Below are positions 1-7,399 of a DNA stretch of 37,761 bases, piece after piece (the first letter of the stretch is position 1; every line of letters starts with the position of its first letter). Source of the stretch: GCA-002841655 sp964446775 (GTDB taxonomy: Bacteria > Patescibacteriota > Patescibacteriia > Patescibacteriales > UBA12465); NCBI GenBank assembly GCA_964446775.1, contig CAYURA010000005.1, positions 1 through 37,761 on the forward strand, given 5' to 3'. Both the position numbers and the translations under genes were made by a program. Below the pieces are notes generated by a model. That model was not told where the DNA came from, made no database searches, and saw only the letters and a list, made by a program, of their open reading frames with translations.

Positions 1-8
1 ATTGAGGC

Positions 9-37
9 TTGACAATTTTTGACTGACTCTATATACT
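9..37 (+). promoter_or_regulatory. sigma70 promoter of the infA/alpha operon
   Basis: TTGACA (9-14), a 17-bp spacer and TATACT (32-37) closely match the sigma70 consensus. Predicted transcription start is near 44, giving an AT-rich leader of roughly 85 nt before infA. This is the best -35 match in the window and fits the output needed for a ribosomal protein operon. Confidence 0.8.
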
Positions 38-130
38 AATTTCATTGAGATTAATTAAATAGTTTAATTCCAATAATATTATAAAATTTTGATAAAATTG
101 ACTTTTGTCTTTATCAATTTTTTTGTGTTA

Positions 131-388
131 ATGTCAAAATATAAATCAAAAAATCAAGAAAGTACTGAGACTTTAAATGCTAAAGATTTCATTGAAATCC
201 AAGGTGAAGTTTTAGAACTGATGCCAGCGGCTAATTTTCGAGTGATGCTAGATAATGGGCATGAAATTATGGCACATTTATCTGGTAAGATGAGAATGAA
301 CCGAATTAAACTATTACCAGGAGATCGGGTGCGCATGCAAATGAGCCCTTATGACCTGACTAAAGCGAGAATTGTTTTTCGACTTTAA
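131..388 (+). CDS. infA: translation initiation factor IF-1
   Basis: IF-1 is a single OB-fold protein that occupies the 30S A site during initiation. From ATG 131 the protein is 85 residues; the family is usually 70-75. It shows the typical core: IEIQGEVLELMPAANFRV, then LDNGHEIMAHLSGKMRMNRI, then GDRVRMQMSPYDLTKARI. An in-frame start at 89 would add 14 hydrophobic residues foreign to the family, so 131 is preferred. The first 17 residues are a short charged tail. It is the first gene of the operon and lies 61 nt before rpmJ. In many bacteria infA follows map; here it heads the alpha cluster, far from map at 25396. Confidence 0.95.
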   Translation: MSKYKSKNQESTETLNAKDFIEIQGEVLELMPAANFRVMLDNGHEIMAHLSGKMRMNRIKLLPGDRVRMQMSPYDLTKARIVFRL

Positions 389-449
389 TCACTTATTTTA
401 GTTTAAACATTAATTTGTTTTATTGTTAGTTTATAAATTCTAATAGTCT

Positions 450-563
450 ATGAAAGTACGTGCTAGTGCCAAAAAAATATGTAAAGATTGCAAAACAGTT
501 CGTCGTAAAGGGCGAGTTCATGTAATTTGTAAGAATCCTAAGCATAAACAAAGGCAAGGATAA
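450..563 (+). CDS. rpmJ: 50S ribosomal protein L36 (bL36), zinc type
   Basis: A 37-residue protein beginning MKVRASAKKICKDCKTV and ending NPKHKQRQG. Cys11, Cys14, Cys27 and His32 form the Zn ribbon of the C+ form of L36. The length is exactly that of the family. L36 binds 23S rRNA near the L7/L12 stalk base and is among the last proteins to join the 50S subunit. It lies between infA and rpsM (13-nt gap), the conserved infA-rpmJ-rpsM-rpsK order. No Shine-Dalgarno precedes the ATG. Confidence 0.97.
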   Translation: MKVRASAKKICKDCKTVRRKGRVHVICKNPKHKQRQG

Positions 564-576
564 TTATTTTGCTATT

Positions 577-966
577 ATGGTTATAAGAATTGCGGGTATA
601 ACTATACCCAATGATAAAAAAATAGATGTTTCTCTTACCTATATTTATGGTATTGGTGTTAGTCGAGCCAGAAGAATTCTTGCTACAACTAAGATTAATC
701 CAGATATTAAGGCTAAAGATTTATCTGAAGAAGAGGCTAATGTTTTGCGTGAAGAAATTGAAAAAAAATATATTGTTGAAGGAGATCTACGTCGAGAAAA
801 GGCTAGCAACATTAAACGCTTAAAAGAGATCGGTTCCTACCGTGGTGAAAGACATAGTCGTGGCCTTCCTGTTCGTGGACAAAGAACTAAAACTAATAGC
901 CGTACCGTTAGAGGCAACAAGAGAACAACCATGGCTAGTGGAAAGGTTAAAGCTCAGAAGACTTAA
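577..966 (+). CDS. rpsM: 30S ribosomal protein S13 (uS13)
   Basis: 129 residues; E. coli S13 has 118. The start MVIRIAGITIPNDKKIDVSL and the helix-turn-helix region with TYIYGIGVSRARRIL are diagnostic, as are SYRGERHSRGLPVRGQRTKT and the C-terminal TVRGNKRTTMASGKV. S13 sits in the 30S head, contacts S19 and forms the B1 bridges to the 50S. The basic C-terminal tail reaches towards the A- and P-site tRNAs. It is 36 nt upstream of rpsK. Confidence 0.97.
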   Translation: MVIRIAGITIPNDKKIDVSLTYIYGIGVSRARRILATTKINPDIKAKDLSEEEANVLREEIEKKYIVEGDLRREKASNIKRLKEIGSYRGERHSRGLPVRGQRTKTNSRTVRGNKRTTMASGKVKAQKT

Positions 967-1002
967 GACTAATATTTTCGAATAGATTAAATTTATATAA
1001 CT

Positions 1003-1626
1003 ATGTCAGAAGAAAAGAATACAATTTCAGAAGAGGAAAAGAAAGAGACTAAAAACTCTGAGCCTTTGGCTGAAGAAAAGAAAGCAGATAAAGACACTGC
1101 AAAAGAGAGGTTAAAAGCGGATGATAAAGAAGATAAGGATGAAGGTCCAGCTTTTTCTTTAGAAACTGGAGCCGATGAAGAGCTCCCAGATGATATTAAA
1201 CAGAAGTTAGAAAAGAATAAACAAGCAAGAGCCAAGAAGAAATTAGTTAAAAAGCGCAAGAAAAGAACTGCACGTATTGTAAAATTGGGTCGAGCTTATA
1301 TTAATGCTACCTATAATAACACCATGGTCACAATCACTGATAATAATGGTGATGTTATTTCTTGGGCAAGTGCTGGAATAGCGGGCTTTAGAGGAGCAAA
1401 AAAAGCTACTCCTTATGCTGCTCAAATAATCGCTAAAATAGCTATTCAAAAAGCTAAGGAAGAATATGGACTTCAAGAAGTTAGTGTTTACGTTTCAGGA
1501 GTTGGGACTGGCCGCGAGTCAGCAATTCGATCTTTGAATGCTAATGGCCTAGAAGTAAATTCTATTAAAGATATGACAGCTATCCCTCATAATGGTTGTC
1601 GTCCTAAAAAACCAAGAAGGGTTTAA
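1003..1626 (+). CDS. rpsK: 30S ribosomal protein S11 (uS11) with long charged N-terminal extension
   Basis: The S11 core runs from about residue 87 (KKRTARIVKLGRAYINATYN) to the end and includes GFRGAKKATPYAAQ and the hallmark C-terminus IPHNGCRPKKPRRV. The core is about 121 residues, normal for S11. In front is an extension of about 85 residues made almost only of E, K, D, A and S (begins MSEEKNTISEEEKKETKN), acidic first and strongly basic from about residue 69. It is predicted to be disordered. The start at 1003 is supported by an AT-rich spacer after rpsM and an unbroken reading frame; a start nearer the core would need a non-AUG codon. S11 lies on the 30S platform by the mRNA exit. Confidence 0.93.
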   Translation: MSEEKNTISEEEKKETKNSEPLAEEKKADKDTAKERLKADDKEDKDEGPAFSLETGADEELPDDIKQKLEKNKQARAKKKLVKKRKKRTARIVKLGRAYINATYNNTMVTITDNNGDVISWASAGIAGFRGAKKATPYAAQIIAKIAIQKAKEEYGLQEVSVYVSGVGTGRESAIRSLNANGLEVNSIKDMTAIPHNGCRPKKPRRV

Positions 1627-1642
1627 TTAAGTTTTAATACAT

Positions 1643-2275
1643 ATGGGAAGAAATTTAGATAGCAAATGTCAACAATGTCGCCGTGTTGGAGAAAAACTCT
1701 TTTTAAAGGGTGATCGTTGTTTTACAGCGAAATGCGCCATTGTGAAAAGAAATTATCCACCAGGTTTTCATGGTCCGATTAAAGGTAGGCGAAAATTAAG
1801 TAATTATGGTACTCAATTGGCGGAAAAGCAAAAAGCCAAGAAGTATTATAATGTTATGGAGAAACAATTCAGACTTACTTTTGAAAAAGCAGCTGCTAAA
1901 AGTGGTGATGCTGGTAAAAACTTTTTACGTACTCTAGAGATGCGCTTAGATAATGTTATTTTCCGTTCAGGTTTTGCTAGTTCACGCGGTCAAGCTAGGC
2001 AATTAGTTAACCATGGTCATTTTGAAGTCAACGGTGTTAAAACTGATATTCCTTCTTTTATCGTTAAAGCTGGCCAAGAGATTGCTGTACGACAACGAAT
2101 TTCTAAGAGTCCATATTTTAAAGAAATAACTGAGAGTCTAAAGAAAGCTGAAGTCCCTGCTTGGTTAAATCTTCAAGCAAAAGATTTACGTGCAAAGGTT
2201 CTTCATGAACCTGCTGATAATGATTTACCCCAAAATATTAATGTTCAAATGATCATTGAATATTATTCAAAATAA
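1643..2275 (+). CDS. rpsD: 30S ribosomal protein S4 (uS4), zinc-binding form
   Basis: 210 residues; E. coli S4 has 206. Residues Cys9, Cys12, Cys26 and Cys31 form the N-terminal zinc site seen in many bacterial S4 proteins. The S4 RNA-binding domain is clear at about residues 98-160: LEMRLDNVIFRSGFASSRGQ, then ARQLVNHGHFEVNGVKTDIP. S4 is a primary 16S binder that nucleates 30S assembly and helps control decoding. In E. coli S4 represses the alpha operon; whether it does here is not visible. It lies between rpsK and rpoA, the canonical position. Confidence 0.97.
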   Translation: MGRNLDSKCQQCRRVGEKLFLKGDRCFTAKCAIVKRNYPPGFHGPIKGRRKLSNYGTQLAEKQKAKKYYNVMEKQFRLTFEKAAAKSGDAGKNFLRTLEMRLDNVIFRSGFASSRGQARQLVNHGHFEVNGVKTDIPSFIVKAGQEIAVRQRISKSPYFKEITESLKKAEVPAWLNLQAKDLRAKVLHEPADNDLPQNINVQMIIEYYSK

Positions 2276-2294
2276 TCTGTCGCGATTTGTGTTG

Positions 2295-2322
2295 AGGAGG
2301 CTTAAATATATATTTATTTAAG
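2295..2322 (+). promoter_or_regulatory. orphan AGGAGG plus hairpin in the rpoA leader
   Basis: AGGAGG at 2295-2300 is followed directly by CTTAAATA (2301-2308), loop TATATT, TATTTAAG (2315-2322), a perfect 8-bp AT-rich stem. The rpoA ATG is at 2352, about 50 nt after the AGGAGG, and an in-frame TAA at 2325 prevents an upstream rpoA start. The element might be a ribosome standby or regulatory site; that role is inference. Confidence 0.35.
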
Positions 2323-2351
2323 TATAACAATGCATTAGTGACCAATATTTT

Positions 2352-3194
2352 ATGGAAAATATCGCTTTAGCTAAAAAAATAGAGTACCAAGCTGGTGAAA
2401 ATGATAATGAAGGAGTGGTTATAGTTGAGCCTTTGTATCCTGGTTATGGTATGACTTTAGGTAATTCTATTCGCAGGACACTATTATCATCTTTACCTGG
2501 TGCAGCTGTAGTGGGTGTGAAAATAAAAGGAGCTAGCCATGAATTTATGGCTTTGCCTCATATTCAAGAAGATGTCTTGGAGATAATTTTAAATATTAAA
2601 CAATTACGATTAAAAATTCATGGTGATGAGGAAATACGTTTAGAATTAAAAGTTAAGGGAAAGAAAGTAGTCAAGGCTAGTGACATAACAAAAGATAGTG
2701 ATGTTGAAATTAAGAATTTAGACTTAGTGATTGCTAATTTGACCAATGAGAAAGCTAGTTTAGAGATTGAAATTATTGCTCGCCCTGGTCGTGGTTATCG
2801 GATGAGTGAAGGCTCTAAAAGAGAAAATACAGAATTAGGTTTCATTGAGATTGATTCTATATTCTCTCCAATTTTGGCAGTTAGCTTAAGTGTTGAAAGT
2901 ACTCGGGTTGGCAAGATGACTAATTGGGATAGGCTTTTAATAAATATTAAAACTGATGGTACTTTTAGCCCAATGGAAGCTTTTAATCAGGCTATTACAA
3001 TTTTAGTAGAACAGTTTTCTGCTCTATTACCAGGTGCTCAAGATAGGGCCGATGAAGATGTGGTTTTAGATGATATTGAGGATAGTGAAAATATAATTGA
3101 GCTGGATCCTACAAGTGAAGTAGTTGAAGAGGCTGTAGAGGAGGAAAAAGATGAAAAGATAAAAAAAAATTCTAAGAAAACAGCTAAAAAGTAA
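2352..3194 (+). CDS. rpoA: RNA polymerase subunit alpha lacking a recognisable C-terminal domain
   Basis: 280 residues; typical bacterial alpha has 310-330. The alpha-NTD is intact: IVEPLYPGYGMTLGNSIRRT, LLSSLPGAAVVGVKIKGASH, then ENTELGFIEIDSIFSPI and NWDRLLINIKTDGTFSPMEA. This domain dimerises and scaffolds beta and beta'. After about residue 232 the protein becomes an acidic stretch (ADEDVVLDDIEDSENIIELD) and then a Lys-rich tail. Nothing resembles the alpha-CTD, which binds UP elements and activators. The gene stops 20 nt before rplQ, so a frameshifted CTD is not hidden there. It lies in the normal alpha-operon slot rpsD-rpoA-rplQ. Confidence 0.95.
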   Translation: MENIALAKKIEYQAGENDNEGVVIVEPLYPGYGMTLGNSIRRTLLSSLPGAAVVGVKIKGASHEFMALPHIQEDVLEIILNIKQLRLKIHGDEEIRLELKVKGKKVVKASDITKDSDVEIKNLDLVIANLTNEKASLEIEIIARPGRGYRMSEGSKRENTELGFIEIDSIFSPILAVSLSVESTRVGKMTNWDRLLINIKTDGTFSPMEAFNQAITILVEQFSALLPGAQDRADEDVVLDDIEDSENIIELDPTSEVVEEAVEEEKDEKIKKNSKKTAKK

Positions 3195-3214
3195 AGCGTT
3201 TCTAATATTAATAT

Positions 3215-3565
3215 ATGCGTCATAGAAATACCAATAAAATTTTAGATCGAGCTAAGGCTCCACGTGAATTAATGCTTCGAAATTTAGCTTCGAGTATTAT
3301 TATCTATGAACAAGTTACCACTACTAAGGCTAAAGCCTTAGCAGTTAGACCTTTAGTTGAAAAAATGATTAGTTTAGCAAAAGTTGGTGATCTTAATTCT
3401 CGTCGTGGTCTACTTAGTGTTTTATTACAAAAGAATGCAACTAAAAAATCAATGGAAGTTTTAGGTACACGCTATCAAGATCGTCCAGGGGGTTATACCA
3501 GAATTACTAAAATTGGTGTTAGGAAAGGTGATGGAGCTGAAATGGTTCAAATCGCTCTTGTTTAA
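3215..3565 (+). CDS. rplQ: 50S ribosomal protein L17 (bL17)
   Basis: 116 residues, close to the family norm. The N-terminus MRHRNTNKILDRAKAPRELM is a recognisable variant of the usual MRHRxxxxxLxR motif, followed by LRNLASSIIIYEQVTTTKAK. The C-terminus has YTRITKIGVRKGDGAEMVQI. L17 lies near the polypeptide exit tunnel on the 50S. It follows rpoA by 20 nt and precedes rplM by 16 nt, as in the classic alpha operon. Confidence 0.96.
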   Translation: MRHRNTNKILDRAKAPRELMLRNLASSIIIYEQVTTTKAKALAVRPLVEKMISLAKVGDLNSRRGLLSVLLQKNATKKSMEVLGTRYQDRPGGYTRITKIGVRKGDGAEMVQIALV

Positions 3566-3581
3566 TTAGCAATTTATTAAT

Positions 3582-3938
3582 ATGAATAAAAATGTCAGAC
3601 AAATACACAAAATTGACGCTAGTGAACAGGCTGTTGGCCGTTTAGCTAGTCAAATTACCACCCTTTTAAGAGGGAAGAATAAGCCAGAGTTTCAGGCTCA
3701 TTTAGATGAGGGTGATATTGTAGAGGTTAGTAATATTTCTAAAGTAACTTTTAGCGGTAAAAAAATCTTGCAAAAAAAGTATTTTAGTTATTCAGGATAT
3801 CAGAGTGGTCTTAAGACAAAGCGACTTTTAGACGTTTTTGAAGCTAATCCAGGAGAGGTGCTTCGTAGAGCGGTTAAACAGATGTTGCCACCAACAAAGT
3901 TGCGTGATGCCCAGTTAAAACGTTTAATTATTAGATAA
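3582..3938 (+). CDS. rplM: 50S ribosomal protein L13 (uL13), short form
   Basis: 118 residues against about 142 in E. coli. The fold is recognised from IDASEQAVGRLASQI, TTLLRGKNKPEFQAHLDEGD, the region KVTFSGKKILQKKYFSYSGY and a modified KQMLPPTKLRDAQLKRL near the end. The roughly 20-residue C-terminal tail of E. coli L13 is missing; the gene stops cleanly 11 nt before rpsI, so this is a natural short version. L13 is an early 50S assembly protein. The rplM-rpsI pair is conserved across bacteria and is here attached to the alpha operon. Confidence 0.93.
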   Translation: MNKNVRQIHKIDASEQAVGRLASQITTLLRGKNKPEFQAHLDEGDIVEVSNISKVTFSGKKILQKKYFSYSGYQSGLKTKRLLDVFEANPGEVLRRAVKQMLPPTKLRDAQLKRLIIR

Positions 3939-3949
3939 TTAATTTCTCT

Positions 3950-4504
3950 ATGGATAAGAAAAAAACAACACTTAAAGATGAAAAAAAAACTAAAACGTCA
4001 GTGCTTGAAAGTGATTTAGAAGATAAGACTGACGAGTTGATAACGAGTGAAGAAAATCAAGATTATCAAGAAAGTAAAGAAAGCCGGGAGTTGAATTTGG
4101 AAACTTTTGAATTTAAAGGTGAATATTTACCAGCAATTGGTCGACGTAAGACCTCTGTAGCCCAAGTTAGACTTTATAAGGACGGGAAAGGGATAATTAT
4201 AATCAATGGTAAAAAGGGTTCTCAATATTTTGTGGGTGATGGGCTAAATGCAGTTATTCAACCTTTAAAAGCTACTGGTCATATCCGTGATTTAAATTTT
4301 TCTATAATTGTTAAAGGTGGTGGAGTTACTGGGCAGATTGAAGCTTGTCGGCATGGAATTGCCCGTGCTCTTTTATTACTTGATCCATTACTTAGAGAAT
4401 CTTTAAGAGCTAATGGTTTTATTACTCGTGACTCTAGAAAAAAAGAGCGGAAGAAGCCAGGTTTTCTTGGTGCTCGGAAGAGACCACAGTGGAGTAAGCG
4501 TTAA
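3950..4504 (+). CDS. rpsI: 30S ribosomal protein S9 (uS9) with charged N-terminal extension
   Basis: 184 residues; E. coli S9 has 130. The core starts near residue 59 (EYLPAIGRRKTSVAQVRLYK) and holds VKGGGVTGQIEACRHGIARA and the diagnostic GARKRPQWSKR C-terminus, whose last Arg reaches the P-site tRNA anticodon loop. The first roughly 55 residues are K, E, D, S and T rich and probably disordered. ATG 3950 is the first start after rplM. It is the last gene before the terminator at 4531-4562. Confidence 0.95.
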   Translation: MDKKKTTLKDEKKTKTSVLESDLEDKTDELITSEENQDYQESKESRELNLETFEFKGEYLPAIGRRKTSVAQVRLYKDGKGIIIINGKKGSQYFVGDGLNAVIQPLKATGHIRDLNFSIIVKGGGVTGQIEACRHGIARALLLLDPLLRESLRANGFITRDSRKKERKKPGFLGARKRPQWSKR

Positions 4505-4530
4505 TATAATTCTTATATATTTCTCAATTT

Positions 4531-4562
4531 AAAATTCTCTCTATATTATAGAGAGAATTTTT
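4531..4562 (+). terminator. intrinsic terminator of the alpha operon
   Basis: AAATTCTCTCTA (from 4532) pairs with TAGAGAGAATTT (to 4560) around a short AT loop, followed by a T run ending at 4562. The perfect stem of at least 12 bp lies 26 nt after rpsI. Confidence 0.85.
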
Positions 4563-4607
4563 ATATTAATTATTAGTCCTATGTCTAGGGCTATTTTGTG
4601 AGCTATT

Positions 4608-4635
4608 TTGATTGATTTTAGTCTTTAAATATAAT
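4608..4635 (+). promoter_or_regulatory. sigma70 promoter of prfB-comEC
   Basis: TTGATT (4608-4613), a 16-bp spacer and a perfect TATAAT (4630-4635). The predicted start near 4642 lies about 20 nt before the ATG at 4663. It follows the alpha-operon terminator, so prfB is a new transcription unit. Confidence 0.75.
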
Positions 4636-4662
4636 ATACTGCTAATAGTTATAAAAAATAAT

Positions 4663-5766
4663 ATGTTTAGTGTCGAAAATTTAAACAAAGAGTTAGAGCA
4701 GCTTGAGCAGAAAAGAATTTCTTTAACGGCTAATTTAGATTTAGTTAAAATTGAGTCAGAGATAGTCGAGTTAAGGGAAAAAATGATTAAGAGTAATTTT
4801 TGGGATAACCAGGCAGAGGCACTCCAAGTGAGTAAAAGAGCTGAATCTTTAAAAAAGGATTATGATAAATGGCAGCAGAATAAAATAGATCTCTCAGAAC
4901 TAAAAGACTTATTAGATTTAGCTATCATTGAAGATGATAAAGAAATATTAGCCGAGATTGGCACAAAGATTGATATCTTGAAAAAGTCTATGGAAACTTT
5001 AGAGTTATTGACTTTATACAATGGCGCTTATGATAGTCGCTCAGCTCTAATTAGCATTAGTAGTGGGACGGGAGGTATTGATGCTCAGGATTGGGCTCAA
5101 ATTTTAGAGAGAATGTATTTACGTTACGCAGAACAAAAAGATTGGCAGGTAGAAATTTTAGATCGATTGCTGGCTAATGAAGCTGGGATTAAAAGTGTAA
5201 TGATGAGGATGAGTGGTTTGAGGGCTTATGGCAATTTAAAAAGTGAAAATGGTACGCATCGATTATTGCGTAACTCACCTTTTAATGCGGATAATTTACG
5301 ACAGACTTCTTTTGCATCAGTTGAAGTGGTGCCTGATATCCCAGCTCAAGAAATTGAGGTTAAAGAGGAAGATGTGAGGCTGGATGTCTTTCGTTCTAGT
5401 GGCCCTGGTGGCCAGAGCGTTAATACAACTGATTCAGCTGTGCGCTTGACTCACTTAGCTAGCGGTATAGTCGTTAGTTGTCAAAGTGAACGTTCACAAC
5501 ATCAGAATAAAGAAAATGCTTTTTCTATACTTAGGGCTAAACTTAAGCAACTAGAACTTAAGAGGAAGGAGGCTGAAACTAAAAATATTAAAGGAGAGGT
5601 TAAAGCAGAATGGGGGCAGCAAATTAGATCATATTGGTTTTATGGCAATAGATTAGTGAAAGATCATCGTACTAATTACAGTGAAACTGATGTAGATGCA
5701 GTATTAGCTGGTAATATTCAAAAATTTATTAATGCCTATTTATACTGGAAAAATAGTTTAGAATAG
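4663..5766 (+). CDS. prfB: peptide chain release factor 2 (RF2)
   Basis: 367 residues from ATG 4663. RF2 reads UGA and UAA stops. The GGQ motif is at residues 249-251 in RSSGPGGQSVNTTDSAVRLT and the RF2-type SPF recognition tripeptide is at about 205-207 (LLRNSPFNAD); RF1 would have PxT. The N-terminal coiled-coil domain and SGTGGIDAQDW are typical. The frame can be extended upstream to a TTG at 4612, but that lies inside the promoter. The programmed +1 frameshift common near codon 25 of bacterial prfB is absent: the frame is continuous. It appears to be co-transcribed with comEC (82-nt gap). Confidence 0.95.
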   Translation: MFSVENLNKELEQLEQKRISLTANLDLVKIESEIVELREKMIKSNFWDNQAEALQVSKRAESLKKDYDKWQQNKIDLSELKDLLDLAIIEDDKEILAEIGTKIDILKKSMETLELLTLYNGAYDSRSALISISSGTGGIDAQDWAQILERMYLRYAEQKDWQVEILDRLLANEAGIKSVMMRMSGLRAYGNLKSENGTHRLLRNSPFNADNLRQTSFASVEVVPDIPAQEIEVKEEDVRLDVFRSSGPGGQSVNTTDSAVRLTHLASGIVVSCQSERSQHQNKENAFSILRAKLKQLELKRKEAETKNIKGEVKAEWGQQIRSYWFYGNRLVKDHRTNYSETDVDAVLAGNIQKFINAYLYWKNSLE

Positions 5767-5848
5767 ATATTTTATATATTAATGAGTTGATAATTAGTTT
5801 AACTAATAGTGATCAGGATTTAGGACTTGATAGTTTAGAATAAGAGAG

Positions 5849-7333
5849 ATGAATAAATTTCTCTTTTTTTGTTTCTCAGCTTTTTTTAGTGGCTTATTAA
5901 TTAGTCATTTTTATCCTGGTCAATTTTCTTTTCTATCATTGTCTTCCTGCCTAATTTTTTTCGTTTTATTTTTAGTTTTTAAGAAATTTAAAGTCTTCTC
6001 ATATTTTTTCCTATGCCTTGCTTTTCTTATTTTAGGCATATTTCGTTTTGAAGCTTCGGCTAATCATCAAAGTCAATTAAGAGAATATTGGGGTTTAAAT
6101 CAAGCTTGGGACTTTTGGGTTTGCAGTGATCCAGAGCCGGCCTGGAATAGTCAACGAGCAGTTTTGTGCTTTACTCAAGAATCATGGCAGGGAGAGAAAG
6201 TATTGGTTAATTTGCCTCTTTATCCCAGAATTAATTATGGCGATCTTTTAGAATTAAAATGTCGCCTAGAAGAACCAATTATATTCCCTGATTTTGATTA
6301 TGCTGCTTATTTAAAAGCTAAAGGTATAGACAGTGTTTGTTCATGGCCCGTAGTTGTTTCTCTAAAAAAAGATGCGGTAGGGAATAGATTTAATAAAAGA
6401 CTTTTCCAGATTAAACGGCAGGCTCTTGGATATTTAAATAAATATTTACCAGAGCCAACCGCTGGCTTAGCCAGCTCCTTATTATTAGGTTATAAAAAGA
6501 CTTTATATATAACTGAGGCTGAAGCTTTACGGCAGGCTGGTTTGAGCCATTTAATAGCTATTTCTGGAGCCCATATTAGCTTATTGCTTTATTTAATTAT
6601 AAATATTTTTATTTATTTAGGTTTATATAAACAACAGGCTTTAGTGCCCAGCTATTTACTACTTTGTATTTACGTTTTGATGACTGGTCTGCAAGCTTCA
6701 GCTCTTCGAGCTTTAATTATGGGGGGATTAGTTTTATACGCTTGGTATTCGGCTAGGTTACAGCGGACTATCAATCTATTAATAATAGCAGCAATGATAA
6801 TTTTACTGATTAACCCCCTCCTTTGGCGAGATGATTTATCTTTTCAGTTATCTTTTAGTGCTTTAAGTGGTATGATTATTTTGCAACCAATATTTACTTA
6901 TTATTCTGAGAAATATTTTTCCCGTGTATATCAATCATTTTTAAAACCAGCATTTAATGCTTTTTATTTATCTTTCTCAGCTCAATTATTTATTTGGCCT
7001 TTAATCGCTGTACAATTAGCGACTGTTTCATTAATCTCGCCAATAAGCAATATTTTTGCATTCTTGATTTTTTGTCCCTTGATGATTAGCCTTCTATTGG
7101 CTTTAGTTTTAAGTTTCTTAGGTTTAGCTTCGTTAATAACATTTTGGCCAGCTTATGTTTTTTTAGAATATATTTTAATTCTAGCAAGAAAGTTTTCTGC
7201 TTATCGCTATAGCCATTTAGACCTTCCACATTTCACTTGGAATCAGGCTTATTTATATTATTTATTATTATTTTTATTAATCTATATTATTAAAAAGAAT
7301 ATTAGTAAAAGTTCTAAGAGTTTAAGTCAGTGA
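5849..7333 (+). CDS. comEC: ComEC/Rec2-family DNA-uptake channel, without the metallo-beta-lactamase domain
   Basis: 494 residues. Three N-terminal hydrophobic segments (about 1-65) are followed by a soluble OB-like region (about 80-170; contains FDYAAYLKAKGIDSVCSWP), then the competence domain with many membrane helices. Its hallmark is AGLSHLIAISGAHISLLLYL (about 230-250), and further motifs are GLQASALRALIMGGLVL and DDLSFQLSFSALSGMIIL. The protein stops about 20 residues after the last membrane segment, so the C-terminal beta-lactamase-like nuclease domain of Bacillus ComEC is absent. Such short forms occur in other bacteria. The likely role is import of single-stranded DNA across the cytoplasmic membrane, perhaps as a nucleotide source. 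Confidence 0.88.
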   Translation: MNKFLFFCFSAFFSGLLISHFYPGQFSFLSLSSCLIFFVLFLVFKKFKVFSYFFLCLAFLILGIFRFEASANHQSQLREYWGLNQAWDFWVCSDPEPAWNSQRAVLCFTQESWQGEKVLVNLPLYPRINYGDLLELKCRLEEPIIFPDFDYAAYLKAKGIDSVCSWPVVVSLKKDAVGNRFNKRLFQIKRQALGYLNKYLPEPTAGLASSLLLGYKKTLYITEAEALRQAGLSHLIAISGAHISLLLYLIINIFIYLGLYKQQALVPSYLLLCIYVLMTGLQASALRALIMGGLVLYAWYSARLQRTINLLIIAAMIILLINPLLWRDDLSFQLSFSALSGMIILQPIFTYYSEKYFSRVYQSFLKPAFNAFYLSFSAQLFIWPLIAVQLATVSLISPISNIFAFLIFCPLMISLLLALVLSFLGLASLITFWPAYVFLEYILILARKFSAYRYSHLDLPHFTWNQAYLYYLLLFLLIYIIKKNISKSSKSLSQ

Positions 7334-7346
7334 TTACCTGTTTATT

Positions 7347-7381
7347 AAAAAAGCCCTCCATTTAATATAGAGAGCTTTTTT
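7347..7381. terminator. bidirectional terminator between comEC and rpmB
   Basis: AAAAAAGCCCTC (7347-7358) pairs with GAGAGCTTTTTT (7370-7381) with one C-A mismatch. T runs follow on both strands, so it can end plus-strand comEC and minus-strand rpmB, which converge here. Confidence 0.8.
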
Positions 7382-7399
7382 AAAACTAAGTTAATCTTC

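Noticed and set aside
89..130. Longer infA start at 89
   Set aside because: The extra 14 residues are hydrophobic and absent from IF-1; ATG 131 is preferred.
993..1476. Minus-strand ORFs opposite rpsK
   Set aside because: They are antisense shadows of the K/E-rich S11 frame, with low-complexity Ser/Phe sequence and no family features.
4612..4662. Upstream TTG start for prfB
   Set aside because: It falls inside the -35/-10 region and adds 17 hydrophobic residues not seen in RF2; ATG 4663 matches the family N-terminus.
4663..4800. Programmed +1 frameshift in prfB
   Set aside because: The frame is open from ATG 4663 through the whole N-terminal domain, with no internal TGA.
5793..5807. 15-bp perfect palindrome ATTAGTTTAACTAAT between prfB and comEC as an operator
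   Set aside because: It is AT-only apart from two bases, has no T run and no promoter at a sensible distance; chance is likely.
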